From Flavobacteriales bacterium (GTDB taxonomy: Bacteria; Bacteroidota; Bacteroidia; UBA10329): a DNA stretch of 44,835 nt. Shown one piece after another: positions 9,386 to 17,580 of this stretch. Made by a program: the position numbers and the translations under genes. The DNA is taken from assembly GCA_021741155.1 (NCBI GenBank), contig JAIOYP010000032.1, forward strand, positions 1 to 44,835, written 5' to 3'. The notes below the pieces were generated by a model. That model was not told the DNA's origin, searched no databases, and saw only the letters and a program-made list of their open reading frames with translations. Numbering within the stretch: position 1 is the first letter of the stretch; each line of letters opens with the position of its first letter.

Positions 9386-9702
9386 TGAGAATTGACCTTC
9401 CACAAGCAGATGGTAAAGTAAAGATTCGACCTTCGCTACTGCTGAAACAAGTTGCTCCATATGACGATTGGATTGCTTGCGGAATCAGCTCCAGTTTGAG
9501 CCTAGAGGTCAAGGGTTTTGACCTGATTATGGATGAATCCTCTCCAGAATTCCCAACCAGTGGATTAAAGCACACAAGTCTTATCCGTTTAGGTTTTCTC
9601 AGTACTAGACCGAAAGAGAAAATAAAGGGTAAAATCGGCTCCCTAAGCAAACAAACCCACCTACTACTCTGCAACCGCCTGGCCGACCATCTGCGCAAAT
9701 AG
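9367..9702 (+). CDS. PemK/MazF-like toxin (probable mRNA interferase)
   Basis: 111 residues, the usual length for the MazF/PemK/CcdB-fold family. The N-terminus has the typical GDIVRIDLPQADGKVKIRP, in which the Arg-Pro after the loop is the family signature. The middle strand is SLIRLGFLSTRP, and the end has the KGKIGSLSKQ helix start seen in MazF proteins. Active family members cut single-stranded RNA at short motifs and stop translation; activity of this copy is not shown by sequence. The ATG at 9367 lies inside the last codons of the upstream gene, so the two are translationally coupled and probably form a toxin-antitoxin pair with an atypical antitoxin. Confidence 0.8.
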   Translation: MEAGDIVRIDLPQADGKVKIRPSLLLKQVAPYDDWIACGISSSLSLEVKGFDLIMDESSPEFPTSGLKHTSLIRLGFLSTRPKEKIKGKIGSLSKQTHLLLCNRLADHLRK

Positions 9703-9781
9703 TCTGTTTCCTTTCCGTTTTCTGTTAATAACTATGGTGTTCGGGTTCACCTCGGCAAACCCCTGCCAAAGACGTGTTGGT

Positions 9782-9789
9782 TACTTTTG
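9782..9789 (+). promoter_or_regulatory. Putative -7 element of the purL promoter (TACTTTTG)
   Basis: Exact TAnnTTTG match 29 bases before the purL ATG at 9819. The -33 element is not evident. Its position downstream of the alternative GTG at 9774 argues for the ATG start. Confidence 0.5.
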
Positions 9790-9818
9790 CAGCACATTTC
9801 AATCTTGATTTTGCCAAA

Positions 9819-12074
9819 ATGAACACCACAACCAACCAATTGACAACTGTAGAAACTGCGAAAGACCTTGGATTACTTCCAGAGGAATTTGAGAAAATCA
9901 AAAAAATTCTAGGTCGTACTCCAAACTTCACGGAGCTGAGTATTTTCTCGGTTATGTGGAGTGAGCATTGCAGCTACAAAAACTCCATCACTTGGTTAAA
10001 AACACTTCCAAGAAAGGGTTCTAAAATGTTGGTTGAGGCTGGCGAGGAAAACGCTGGGATGGTTGATATTGGTGATGGTTTGGCTTGCGTATTCAAGATT
10101 GAATCACACAATCACCCTTCGGCTTTGGAACCGTATCAAGGAGCAGCTACAGGCGTTGGGGGCATTAACCGAGACATCTTTACGATGGGCGCACGTCCAA
10201 TTGCGCAATTGAATTCACTTCGTTTTGGCAATCCAGATTTGGACAAAACTAAATGGTTAGTGAAAGGTGTAGTGAAAGGAATTGGCGATTACGGCAACGC
10301 GTTTGGAATTCCGACCGTTGGTGGCGAGGTTTTCTTTGATGAGTGCTACAACCAAAATCCATTGGTAAACGCCATGTCTGTTGGAGTTTTAGAAGTTGGG
10401 AAAATGGTTTCGGCCACTTCTTACGGAGTTGGAAATCCTGTTTTCATTGTGGGTTCATCCACAGGAAAAGACGGAATTCATGGAGCTGCTTTCGCGAGTA
10501 AAGACATTACAGAAGAAAGTGCTGGCGATCTTCCAGCCGTACAGGTTGGTGATCCATTCCAAGAGAAATTGTTGTTAGAAGCTTCGCTGGAAGTTATTGA
10601 AACGGGTGCCGTTATCGGAATGCAGGACATGGGCGCAGCTGGAATTACGTGTTCTACTTCGGAGATGAGCGAAAAAGGCGGTCACGGAATGGATATTTGG
10701 TTGGATAAAGTTCCAACACGACAAGACAATATGCTTGATTGGGAGATTCTTTTGAGCGAATCTCAAGAGCGTATGCTTATCGTGGTTGAGAAAGGAAAAG
10801 AAGAAGATGTTCTTGCCGTTTTTGACAAGTGGGATTTGAACTGTGTAGAGATTGGCGTGGTAACAGCTCCGAATCTTGGCGAAAAAGGCGGAACGCTCAA
10901 CTACTATATGAAAGGCGAGTTGAAAGCACAGATTCCAGCTTGGGACTTGGTTCTTGGTGGCGGTGCTCCAATTTACGAGCGCGAATACAAAGAGCCTGCA
11001 TATTACGCTGAATTTCAGAAATTCACTATCGACCAACTTCCAGAACCTGAATGCTTGAAAGAAGCTGCTTGGCATTTGATTGGCCATCTGAATATTGCTT
11101 CTAAGAATTGGGTAACCGAGCAATACGATAGCATGGTTGGAACGGTGAACATGAGCACGAATGCTCCTTCTGATGCAGCCGTTGTGAACCTAAAAGGAAG
11201 CAATCGTGCTTTGACAATGACAGTCGATTGCAACTCACGTTATATCAACGCTGACCCTGAAAAAGGGACGCAAATTGCAGTTGCTGAAGCAGCAAGAAAT
11301 CTTGTTTGTACGGGTTCTGAACCAACGGGCGTTACCAACTGCTTAAACTTCGGAAATCCGTATTCTCCAGAAGTTTACTGGCAATTTGTAGGTGCGATTA
11401 AAGGAATGGGAGCCGCTTGTCGCAAGTTCGACACGCCTGTTACTGGCGGAAACGTGAGTTTCTACAATCAATCCGTTTTTAAGGATAAAACAGAACCTGT
11501 TTTCCCAACACCAACCATCGGAATGGTGGGTATTTTAAGCGATAAGGACAACCGCATGACCTTGAATTTCAAGAATGCTGGCGACCTTATTTACTTGGTT
11601 GGAACATCACGAAATGAAGTGAATTCATCTGAATATCTCTACAGTTTCAGAGGCGTGAAAGGTTCACCTGCTCCATACATGGATTTGGATGAAGAATTTG
11701 ATTTCCAACAGCAGATTCTCTCTCTAATCAGTGAAAAAACAGTTCAATCTGTTCATGATGTTTCTGATGGTGGTTTATTCGTGACTGTTCTTGAATCAGC
11801 CATGCCAAACGGCTTTGGATTTGAGATGGAGACAGACGAAGAAATCAGAAAAGACGCCTTCCTATTTGGCGAAAGCCAAAGTCGTGCGGTTGTTTCCGTT
11901 TCCACAGAAAATCAAGAGGCATTCGTTGAATTAATGTCGGCTTCAGGAATTGACTACACCCTTCTCGGAACTGTAACATCAACAGATAATATGTTGATAG
12001 ACGGTGAAGATTTCGGAAAGGTGAGCGAAGCTGCAAATACTTACAATACGGTTCTGGCGAAAAAGATGGCCTAA
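9819..12074 (+). CDS. purL: Phosphoribosylformylglycinamidine synthase subunit PurL
   Basis: Catalyses the ATP-dependent amination of FGAR to FGAM in purine synthesis, using ammonia delivered by the PurQ glutaminase with PurS; neither partner is in the window. The protein has 751 residues, as in the small Bacillus-type PurL. The signature MWSEHCSYKNS near residue 45, with the catalytic His, is followed by repeated AIRS-type halves with Gly-rich ATP-binding segments (for example PTVGGEVFFDE and TPVTGGNVSFYNQS). An in-frame GTG at 9774 would add 15 residues, but a -7 promoter box lies within that stretch, so I choose the ATG at 9819. The gene stands alone, with no other purine genes next to it. 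Confidence 0.96.
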   Translation: MNTTTNQLTTVETAKDLGLLPEEFEKIKKILGRTPNFTELSIFSVMWSEHCSYKNSITWLKTLPRKGSKMLVEAGEENAGMVDIGDGLACVFKIESHNHPSALEPYQGAATGVGGINRDIFTMGARPIAQLNSLRFGNPDLDKTKWLVKGVVKGIGDYGNAFGIPTVGGEVFFDECYNQNPLVNAMSVGVLEVGKMVSATSYGVGNPVFIVGSSTGKDGIHGAAFASKDITEESAGDLPAVQVGDPFQEKLLLEASLEVIETGAVIGMQDMGAAGITCSTSEMSEKGGHGMDIWLDKVPTRQDNMLDWEILLSESQERMLIVVEKGKEEDVLAVFDKWDLNCVEIGVVTAPNLGEKGGTLNYYMKGELKAQIPAWDLVLGGGAPIYEREYKEPAYYAEFQKFTIDQLPEPECLKEAAWHLIGHLNIASKNWVTEQYDSMVGTVNMSTNAPSDAAVVNLKGSNRALTMTVDCNSRYINADPEKGTQIAVAEAARNLVCTGSEPTGVTNCLNFGNPYSPEVYWQFVGAIKGMGAACRKFDTPVTGGNVSFYNQSVFKDKTEPVFPTPTIGMVGILSDKDNRMTLNFKNAGDLIYLVGTSRNEVNSSEYLYSFRGVKGSPAPYMDLDEEFDFQQQILSLISEKTVQSVHDVSDGGLFVTVLESAMPNGFGFEMETDEEIRKDAFLFGESQSRAVVSVSTENQEAFVELMSASGIDYTLLGTVTSTDNMLIDGEDFGKVSEAANTYNTVLAKKMA

Positions 12075-12136
12075 TCCAAGGCTCTCTTTTTTCTTCTTCA
12101 TTTCTACTTCCTTTCTAGGAACTCATCCTTCGATGC

Positions 12137-12166
12137 TTGCAAGGTTTCGCTGAAACCTTATTTTTG
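12137..12166 (+). promoter_or_regulatory. Promoter of the acyl-CoA ligase gene with a palindrome in its spacer
   Basis: TTG (12137-12139), exactly 19 bases, TATTTTTG (12159-12166). The spacer is a palindrome, AAGGTTTC-GCT-GAAACCTT (12141-12159), which could be an operator. The same hairpin followed by ATTTTT would also work as a terminator for purL. Confidence 0.65.
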
Positions 12167-12215
12167 GACACCTGATAAATTTCAGGCAACCCAAATCTCC
12201 ACTAAACGAAAGAAT

Positions 12216-13859
12216 ATGAGTCGTCCGCTTCCATTAGATATGATGTACCGTTGGGAAAGAGAATCTCCCGACTTGGTTTATATGCGCCAGCCTATTAACG
12301 GCAAATGGCACGAATGGACGTGGAAAGAAACTGGGCAGGAAGTGCGCAAAATGGCGGCTTACTTGAAGGGACTTGGCTACGAACCAGGCACGAAAGTGGC
12401 CATGATTTCGAAGAACTGTGCGCATTGGATTATTTGCGATTTGGCCATTCAAATGGCAGGATATTGTGGCGTTCCATTGTATCCAAACTTGAATGATGAA
12501 ACCATCAATCAAATTCTCACGCACAGCGAATCAAAGTTGCTTTTCGTTGGAAAACTGGATGATTGGGCTTCTATGCGACCCGGAGTTCCTGATAATGTGA
12601 AGTGCATTGCATTCCCATTTTACACCGAGCCAGGCTACGAAGAATGGTATCAATTGGTTAAAGATGTGGCGCCAATTAAGGATAACGTTCACCGTGACCC
12701 AATGGATATGGCTACCATCATTTACACTTCTGGAACGACAGGAATGCCGAAAGGTGTTTTGCATAAGTTCCACAATTTTGGTTGGGCCGCTGAGAAAGCG
12801 ATGGAAGAACTGAGATTACAACCTCATACACAGCGTTTTTTCTCTTACCTCCCACTCTGCCATATTGCAGAACGTTTGTTGGTAGAAATGGGAAGTATTT
12901 ACACAGGAAGCCCCGTTTCGTTTGCGGAATCGTTGGATACGTTTGCTGCAAACTTGGCAGAATCTAAGCCAACAGTATTCTTGGGAGTTCCTCGAATTTG
13001 GAGCAAATTCCAGCAAGGAATTCTTGGTAAAATGCCTCAGAAAAAGCTTGACCTTTTCTTGAAAATTCCAATTCTAAATGGAATTGTGAAGAAGAAAATC
13101 AAAACTGGATTGGGTCTTGCAGAAGCCGAGAACATTTTCACTGGTGCAGCGCCTACTCCGGCTTCGCTTATCATATGGTTCGCAAAGCTCGACATCAACA
13201 TTCAGGAAGCGTACGCCATGACCGAAAACTGCTGCTACAGCCACGTTACCCGAAACAATGCTATCAAAGTCGGTTACGTTGGACAAGCATTACCTGATTG
13301 CGATGTGAAGTTGAGCGACATCAAAGAGATTCTTATAAAGCACGATGCATTGATGGATGGCTACTACAAAGAGCCTGAATTGACTGCCGAAACAATGGTT
13401 GATGGATGGCTTCGTACAGGAGATGAAGGCTACATTGACGATGAAGGATTTTTGAAAATCACAGGACGAGTAAAAGATCTTTTCAAAACCACAAAAGGGA
13501 AATACGTTGCTCCATCTCCAATTGAAATGAGCATTTCTGAGAACGCAGATTTGGATCAAGTTTGTGTTGTGGGAGATGGCATTCCGCAGCCTCTTGCACT
13601 GTTGGTTATTTCAGAATCTGGCTTAAAGAAGAGCAAAACGGAACTTACCGACAGCATTCTCAAAACCTTAGATCGAGTGAATCCTTTATTGGATCACCAC
13701 GAACAAGTGAAAAAAGCGATTGTGGTTAAGACTGCTTGGACGGTGGAAAACGAACTCTTAACACCAACCATGAAAATCAAACGTAATCCGATTGAGAAAA
13801 TCTACCACAAGCATTACGAAAAGTGGTATGAATCTCCTGAAAGAATTATTTGGGAGTAA
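12216..13859 (+). CDS. Long-chain fatty acid-CoA ligase (AMP-forming)
   Basis: A 547-residue member of the ANL adenylating family, closest in layout to FadD15-like long-chain acyl-CoA synthetases. It has the P-loop TIIYTSGTTGMPKGV at about 167-181, the AYAMTEN motif near 331, GWLRTGDEGYID near 397, the hinge KITGRVKDLFKT, and a C-terminal TPTMKIKR carrying the catalytic Lys. It activates free fatty acids with ATP and CoA for beta-oxidation or lipid synthesis at the inner face of the membrane. A well-formed promoter with a palindromic spacer lies about 50 bases upstream, and a strong terminator follows, so it is a single-gene unit. Confidence 0.94.
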   Translation: MSRPLPLDMMYRWERESPDLVYMRQPINGKWHEWTWKETGQEVRKMAAYLKGLGYEPGTKVAMISKNCAHWIICDLAIQMAGYCGVPLYPNLNDETINQILTHSESKLLFVGKLDDWASMRPGVPDNVKCIAFPFYTEPGYEEWYQLVKDVAPIKDNVHRDPMDMATIIYTSGTTGMPKGVLHKFHNFGWAAEKAMEELRLQPHTQRFFSYLPLCHIAERLLVEMGSIYTGSPVSFAESLDTFAANLAESKPTVFLGVPRIWSKFQQGILGKMPQKKLDLFLKIPILNGIVKKKIKTGLGLAEAENIFTGAAPTPASLIIWFAKLDINIQEAYAMTENCCYSHVTRNNAIKVGYVGQALPDCDVKLSDIKEILIKHDALMDGYYKEPELTAETMVDGWLRTGDEGYIDDEGFLKITGRVKDLFKTTKGKYVAPSPIEMSISENADLDQVCVVGDGIPQPLALLVISESGLKKSKTELTDSILKTLDRVNPLLDHHEQVKKAIVVKTAWTVENELLTPTMKIKRNPIEKIYHKHYEKWYESPERIIWE

Positions 13860-13880
13860 CCTGAATCAAACTGTTAATGA

Positions 13881-13907
13881 AAAGCCGCTCAATTGAGCGG
13901 CTTTTTT
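13881..13907. terminator. Bidirectional Rho-independent terminator
   Basis: Perfect stem AAAGCCGCTC-AATT-GAGCGGCTTT followed by a T-run on the plus strand. It separates the ligase gene from the convergent small membrane protein gene, whose stop codon it touches. Confidence 0.88.
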
Positions 13908-14136
13908 ATTTCTTGACTATTTCCAATCCTGCCTTCACCAACCAATAAGCCAAAAACACCCAAGGGAATCCGTGAAACACAAGGTCAAACCAATCCATTC
14001 CCGTCATGCCGATAGCACCACCTGCCACCCAACGAATTTTACCAACGATGTGCGGTTCTGGATGAAATGGCGCTAATCCGAGTGTGAGTGACACTAGGAA
14101 CCAAGTAAGTAGCTGACTTTTAGTTTTCGATTGCAT
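13906..14136 (-). CDS. Small two-helix membrane protein, function unknown
   Basis: 76 residues from the ATG at 14136 (MQSKTKSQLL). A longer frame opens at 14184 but adds a weakly coding N-terminus. Two hydrophobic segments, about 9-22 and 50-70, flank a loop with HPEPHIVGKIRW and GMDWFDLVFHGFPW, giving a small integral membrane protein. The conserved-looking His/Pro/Trp pattern reminds me of small uncharacterised proteins of Bacteroidota, but I cannot assign a function. It converges with the acyl-CoA ligase gene and is separated from it by the shared terminator. Confidence 0.7.
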   Translation of the reverse strand: MQSKTKSQLLTWFLVSLTLGLAPFHPEPHIVGKIRWVAGGAIGMTGMDWFDLVFHGFPWVFLAYWLVKAGLEIVKK

Positions 14137-14197
14137 GATGCAAAGATTCGCAATGATTTGACCTCGAACGGTGACAATCCGCACAAATGATTCTTCT

Positions 14198-14205
14198 TAC
14201 CTTTG
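14198..14205 (+). promoter_or_regulatory. Putative -7 element (TACCTTTG)
   Basis: Exact TAnnTTTG match 16 bases before the ATG at 14222. No clear -33 TTG at the expected distance. Confidence 0.42.
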
Positions 14206-14221
14206 AGTAAACACTTTCATC

Positions 14222-14449
14222 ATGGGACTTGAAGCGCTGAAACTTGAATTAATTGAATGGTTAACCCGATTGGAGAATCAGTCGACAATTGAATATCTGA
14301 AAGTTGTGAAAGATGGTTCTGAAGAACAAAAGGATTGGTGGAATGACTTATCCGATCTTCAGAAAGCTGGAGTTGAGAGAGGGTTGAAGGACATTGAGAA
14401 TGGTTGGACATCTTCGCACGATGCAGTGAAAGAAAAGTATTGGCTTTGA
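14222..14449 (+). CDS. Orphan antitoxin-like protein
   Basis: 75 residues. The composition and order, with an N-terminal amphipathic helix (LKLELIEWLTRLE), then KDWWNDLSDLQKAGVERGLKDIENG, then a short acidic/polar tail with HDAVKEKY, match the small antitoxins that accompany RelE/ParE toxins in Bacteroidota (addiction-module antitoxin type, where the tail wraps the toxin). No toxin gene follows: 14450-14491 is repeat DNA, and the next gene is on the other strand. It may be a leftover of a lost module or act in trans. Family assignment is from pattern recognition only. Confidence 0.72.
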   Translation: MGLEALKLELIEWLTRLENQSTIEYLKVVKDGSEEQKDWWNDLSDLQKAGVERGLKDIENGWTSSHDAVKEKYWL

Positions 14450-14486
14450 TTATCAGCGTTAATCCGCGCAATCCGTGTCATCCGCG
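14448..14486. repeat. Period-9 intergenic repeat (AATCCGCGC / AATCCGTGT / CATCCGCGT)
   Basis: Three consecutive 9-base variants lie between the orphan antitoxin gene and the XRE-S24 gene, which converge. They fill the place where a toxin gene would be expected. Confidence 0.6.
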
Positions 14487-14491
14487 TTCTA

Positions 14492-15202
14492 TTATCCCAC
14501 TTCAAAACTATTCCACGTCTCAAACTTCCATATCTCCAGCACTTGTTTTACTGAAATGGAATAGGGTTGATAAATACGATTGGACGACACCAACTGAAAG
14601 CTTTGCTCCGTTTCCAAATTCGGATACACGAGTTTAAAAACCACACCATCATCCTTGGTGATGATAATGCAAGGCGTACCATTCTTTATCTCGTTCCAAT
14701 CCTGAACGAATGAACCCGTTACCCATGCGTTTTCGGGTATCGGCAGCATGCTATCGCCCTTAATCTGAAAGCAGCGATAGGTTCTATTCTTAGGTAGAAA
14801 GGGCAATTGAAACTTGGGTAGTTTCTCTACAAACTCAGGATCACCATAACCATTGGCGTAACCAGCTTGCGCTTTGGTTGCTACCATTTCAATATTCTCG
14901 TTTCCTTGGTTATCGGTGGTCACAGTCAGCAGGCGCAGTTTCTGCCCTGTGATGTCCACATCCATTCCTCTGTCTATTTCTGAAAGTTGGAATCCAGACA
15001 GCTTGCTCAAATCATACCTAATCAGCGCATCCAGACTTACCTTGAAATGCTCCGCCATGCGAATCAACTTCGGAAACGGAGGCTGCACTCCTTTTTCGTA
15101 ACCAATTAACGTGGTTCGACTTAGCTCTAGTGTTCGCGCCAAATCCGTCTGCGAAATCTGCTTTCGCTCTCTCAGGAATTTCAGATTTGTTGAAAAAAAC
15201 AT
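14492..15202 (-). CDS. XRE-S24 self-cleaving transcriptional repressor (LexA/CI-like)
   Basis: A 236-residue repressor. Residues 5-60 form a Cro/CI-type helix-turn-helix (ISQTDLARTLELSRTTLIGYEKG). About 105-230 is an S24 peptidase: the Ala113-Gly114 pair (KAQAGY) is the likely cleavage site, Ser151 in KGDSMLP the nucleophile, and Lys190 in VVFKLVY the general base, 39 residues later as in LexA/CI proteins. By analogy it represses genes until DNA damage activates RecA-stimulated self-cleavage. It is divergent from the nuclease operon at 15414, and the intergenic region holds palindromes suited as its operators. It may also control the downstream UDG and dinB genes, but no shared operator is proven. 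Confidence 0.92.
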   Translation of the reverse strand: MFFSTNLKFLRERKQISQTDLARTLELSRTTLIGYEKGVQPPFPKLIRMAEHFKVSLDALIRYDLSKLSGFQLSEIDRGMDVDITGQKLRLLTVTTDNQGNENIEMVATKAQAGYANGYGDPEFVEKLPKFQLPFLPKNRTYRCFQIKGDSMLPIPENAWVTGSFVQDWNEIKNGTPCIIITKDDGVVFKLVYPNLETEQSFQLVSSNRIYQPYSISVKQVLEIWKFETWNSFEVG

Positions 15203-15274
15203 TTGACCAAAATTGAATCACGAATGTAATGAATGTTTACATTATGGACTGACTAATGTCGATTATTTGGTCAA
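15203..15274. promoter_or_regulatory. Candidate operator region of the XRE-S24 repressor
   Basis: Two nested inverted repeats: TTTGACCAA at 15203-15211 paired with TTGGTCAA at 15267-15274, and AATGTAA (15223-15229) with TTACATT (15237-15243), loop 7. They overlap where the minus-strand repressor promoter must lie (TACATTCG is a near match to -7) and precede the divergent nuclease operon. Confidence 0.5.
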
Positions 15275-15280
15275 TTTGAT

Positions 15281-15358
15281 AATTAGCAGATTAGCAAATG
15301 AGGGAATTAGCAAATGGTTGGAGTGGACGTAAATAGGTTACGGAGCCGAGGTATAGCG
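15281..15358 (+). repeat. Leader repeat R1
   Basis: About 78 bp that recur with about 90 percent identity at 17581-17660. It starts with AATTAGCAGATTAGCAAATG, and its core is GGAGTGGACGTAAATAGGTT. It lies 56 bases before the nuclease gene start. Confidence 0.88.
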
Positions 15359-15413
15359 TTGCAATCAAGAAATCAATTCGTTAGTATTGATTAACCCTAA
15401 AAACAGAAAAAAA

Positions 15414-16265
15414 ATGAAAAGACAATTAAACGGTAAAGTCGAAACCGACCTTTTCTTAGAGGAACTTTGGATTTCCAAAGTCAATAAGGATTGCAAAGAC
15501 CAACAAGCATTTCTTACAGTTAGGAGTGACCGAGTTGATATTTACCACAAAGGCGGGAAATTATTTAGCTATGATAAGAATGGTTTTAAAACGCACTTGA
15601 AATATGCGTCCGTAATCACTTCTTCAGAAAAAGATTATCTGACTGAAAAGGAACTTTCTACCCAAACGCTTATCTCAGACTTCAAAGCTAACTATCCTAG
15701 AATCAAAGAAAACTGCGCGAATTATTCCGGAGTTGAGGCTTTAGGTGTTTCCAACATCTACCACAAGCATTCCTATCTATCCGATAGCAATGTTGTTGTA
15801 CTGGATATTGAGGTGTCTTTTGAATCGGACGAGAAAGAAAAAAGCCAAGACCGAATTGATATTCTATTTCTGAACAGAAAAACGAAAATGCTTCAATTCG
15901 TGGAAGCTAAACACTTTTCAAACCCAGAAATCTGGTCAAAAGGTTCACCCAAAGTTATTGGACAAATTGGTCGTTATGAAAAACAGATAAGACTCAGAAA
16001 AGATGAGATTCTCTCCGCATACTCCGAGTATGTGCGAATAATTAATCGCGTATTCGGAATCTCTTTGCCTGAGCCGATTGATATTGATTCAAAAGCAACC
16101 CTGCTGATATTCGGATTTGATAGCAATCAAAAAGATGGAAGGCTTAAAAATCTTATCACGGACAATGAAATTTACGATGGCATTAAGTGCTATCCGATTG
16201 GAAATGTCAAAGAACTGAAACCAGAGAATCTTTGGAACACGAAAGAAATCCGCAGTAAAAAATGA
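15414..16265 (+). CDS. PD-(D/E)XK nuclease-like protein
   Basis: 283 residues from the ATG at 15414; an upstream TTG at 15387 would add nine. About 128-195 fits a PD-(D/E)XK core: Glu133 (DIEVSF), Asp149 (RIDILFLN), Glu164-Ala-Lys166 (LQFVEAKHF), then Q184-IGR-Y188, matching the QxxxY motif of RecB-like nucleases. The N-terminal ~125 residues are not recognised. It is probably a DNA or RNA endonuclease, cytoplasmic. Its stop codon overlaps the start of the beta-CASP gene (ATGA), so the two proteins are made together and may form a complex. It is preceded by leader repeat R1 and is divergent from an S24 repressor. Confidence 0.78.
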   Translation: MKRQLNGKVETDLFLEELWISKVNKDCKDQQAFLTVRSDRVDIYHKGGKLFSYDKNGFKTHLKYASVITSSEKDYLTEKELSTQTLISDFKANYPRIKENCANYSGVEALGVSNIYHKHSYLSDSNVVVLDIEVSFESDEKEKSQDRIDILFLNRKTKMLQFVEAKHFSNPEIWSKGSPKVIGQIGRYEKQIRLRKDEILSAYSEYVRIINRVFGISLPEPIDIDSKATLLIFGFDSNQKDGRLKNLITDNEIYDGIKCYPIGNVKELKPENLWNTKEIRSKK

Positions 16266-17566
16266 CCTTCAAAATCCATAGAGGAACACAAGAGGTAGGT
16301 GGTTCATGTGTTGAGATTTGGACTGACACCACGCGTATCGTTGTTGATATCGGGATGCCGCTGGTCATGGCCAACGGGCAGGAATTTAATTTCAAACAGT
16401 ACGAAAAACTCAGCACGCAAGAATTGGTCGAACAGGGAATTCTACCCGCAATTGATGGACTGTATGAAAACGCAAACTCAAAAGTCGATGGTATTCTCAT
16501 CTCGCATTATCATCAAGACCATCATGGATTTCTGTCCTATGCAGACACTTCAATTCCTGTTTTTACGGGTGAGGCAACAAAACAGATTTTGGAATTCAGC
16601 GAGGAGTTCTTCAATGGAAAGCAACTTGAAAACCAATTCCAAACCTTCGCCAAAGACCGTTCTTTTTCAATTGGAGACATCACCATTCGGCCTTATTGGA
16701 TGGATCATTCGGCCTTTGATGCGTATGGTTTTCTGATAGAGGCCGATGGTCAGCGCATTTTTTATTCGGGTGATTTTAGAGGTCATGGTCGAAAGGGAAA
16801 AGTATTCAAATGGTTTTTGCACAATGCGCCTCAAAACGTGGATTATCTGCTGATGGAAGGAACAACGATTGGAAGAGGACGGCAATCATTTCCAACGGAA
16901 GAAGAATTGGAAGAGAAATTCATCGATGTTTTCAAATCAACCCAAGAGATTAATCTCATCAATACATCTGCTCAGAATATTGATCGAATCGTGACCATCT
17001 ACCGTGCATGCAAAAGGACGAGCAAATTGATGGTTGTTGATGTTTATACGGCTGCCATCATGAAAGAAATGGCGAGCTACGCCACCATTCCATTTCCATC
17101 TGCATCGTTTCCAGAAATCAGGGTGATGTATCCTTACTTTCTGAGCAGAATGATTGCAGATAAGATTGGCAAAGAATTCCTTTATCAATTTCAACCTTTC
17201 AAGATTACCAAAGAGGAAATCTCTGAAAGAAGAAAGGAGATTGTTTTCCTAATCAGACCGTCAATGAAAACGGACCTTGACCGCATCGGCAAACTGGAAA
17301 ATGGGAATTTCATCTACTCCATGTGGAGCGGTTATCTGAAACAACCGAAGACAGATTCATTTGTAAATCATCTAAGATCCAAAGGTTTTGCATTCCATCA
17401 AATTCACACAAGCGGGCACGCAGATATTGCAACATTGAAGGAAATGGTGACGGCAATGAAGCCAAAAAACCTTGTGCCAATCCACACTTTTGATGGAGAC
17501 GAGTACAAGGACATTTTTACGACTGTACAAGTAAAACGGGCATTGGATGGGGAAATGATTCGGTGA
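16262..17566 (+). CDS. Beta-CASP/RNase J-like metallo-beta-lactamase nuclease
   Basis: 434 residues. The metallo-beta-lactamase motif HYHQDHHG is at 82-89, followed by His149 (WMDHS), Asp171 (YSGDFR), the beta-CASP-type HTSGHA at 382-387, and His408 (VPIHTF). This residue set is that of RNase J and related RNA/DNA exonucleases, but it is shorter than RNase J (about 550) and lacks the RNase J C-terminal extension, so it is unlikely to be the housekeeping enzyme. It starts inside the stop codon of the nuclease-like gene (ATGA overlap). The coupling of a PD-(D/E)XK protein with a beta-CASP nuclease suggests a two-nuclease module acting on foreign or damaged nucleic acid; this is inference. Confidence 0.85.
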   Translation: MTFKIHRGTQEVGGSCVEIWTDTTRIVVDIGMPLVMANGQEFNFKQYEKLSTQELVEQGILPAIDGLYENANSKVDGILISHYHQDHHGFLSYADTSIPVFTGEATKQILEFSEEFFNGKQLENQFQTFAKDRSFSIGDITIRPYWMDHSAFDAYGFLIEADGQRIFYSGDFRGHGRKGKVFKWFLHNAPQNVDYLLMEGTTIGRGRQSFPTEEELEEKFIDVFKSTQEINLINTSAQNIDRIVTIYRACKRTSKLMVVDVYTAAIMKEMASYATIPFPSASFPEIRVMYPYFLSRMIADKIGKEFLYQFQPFKITKEEISERRKEIVFLIRPSMKTDLDRIGKLENGNFIYSMWSGYLKQPKTDSFVNHLRSKGFAFHQIHTSGHADIATLKEMVTAMKPKNLVPIHTFDGDEYKDIFTTVQVKRALDGEMIR

Positions 17567-17580
17567 TGGGATAATGTGAA

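Noticed and set aside
9774..9818. Longer N-terminus of PurL from a GTG
   Set aside because: A -7 promoter box lies within it, and the ATG at 9819 gives the usual PurL beginning.
15018..15221. Open frame overlapping the S24 repressor start on the minus strand
   Set aside because: It is out of frame with the repressor, whose HTH is unmistakable, and has no recognisable features.
16262..17566. Housekeeping RNase J
   Set aside because: It is over 100 residues shorter than RNase J, lacks the C-terminal domain and is coupled to an accessory nuclease gene.
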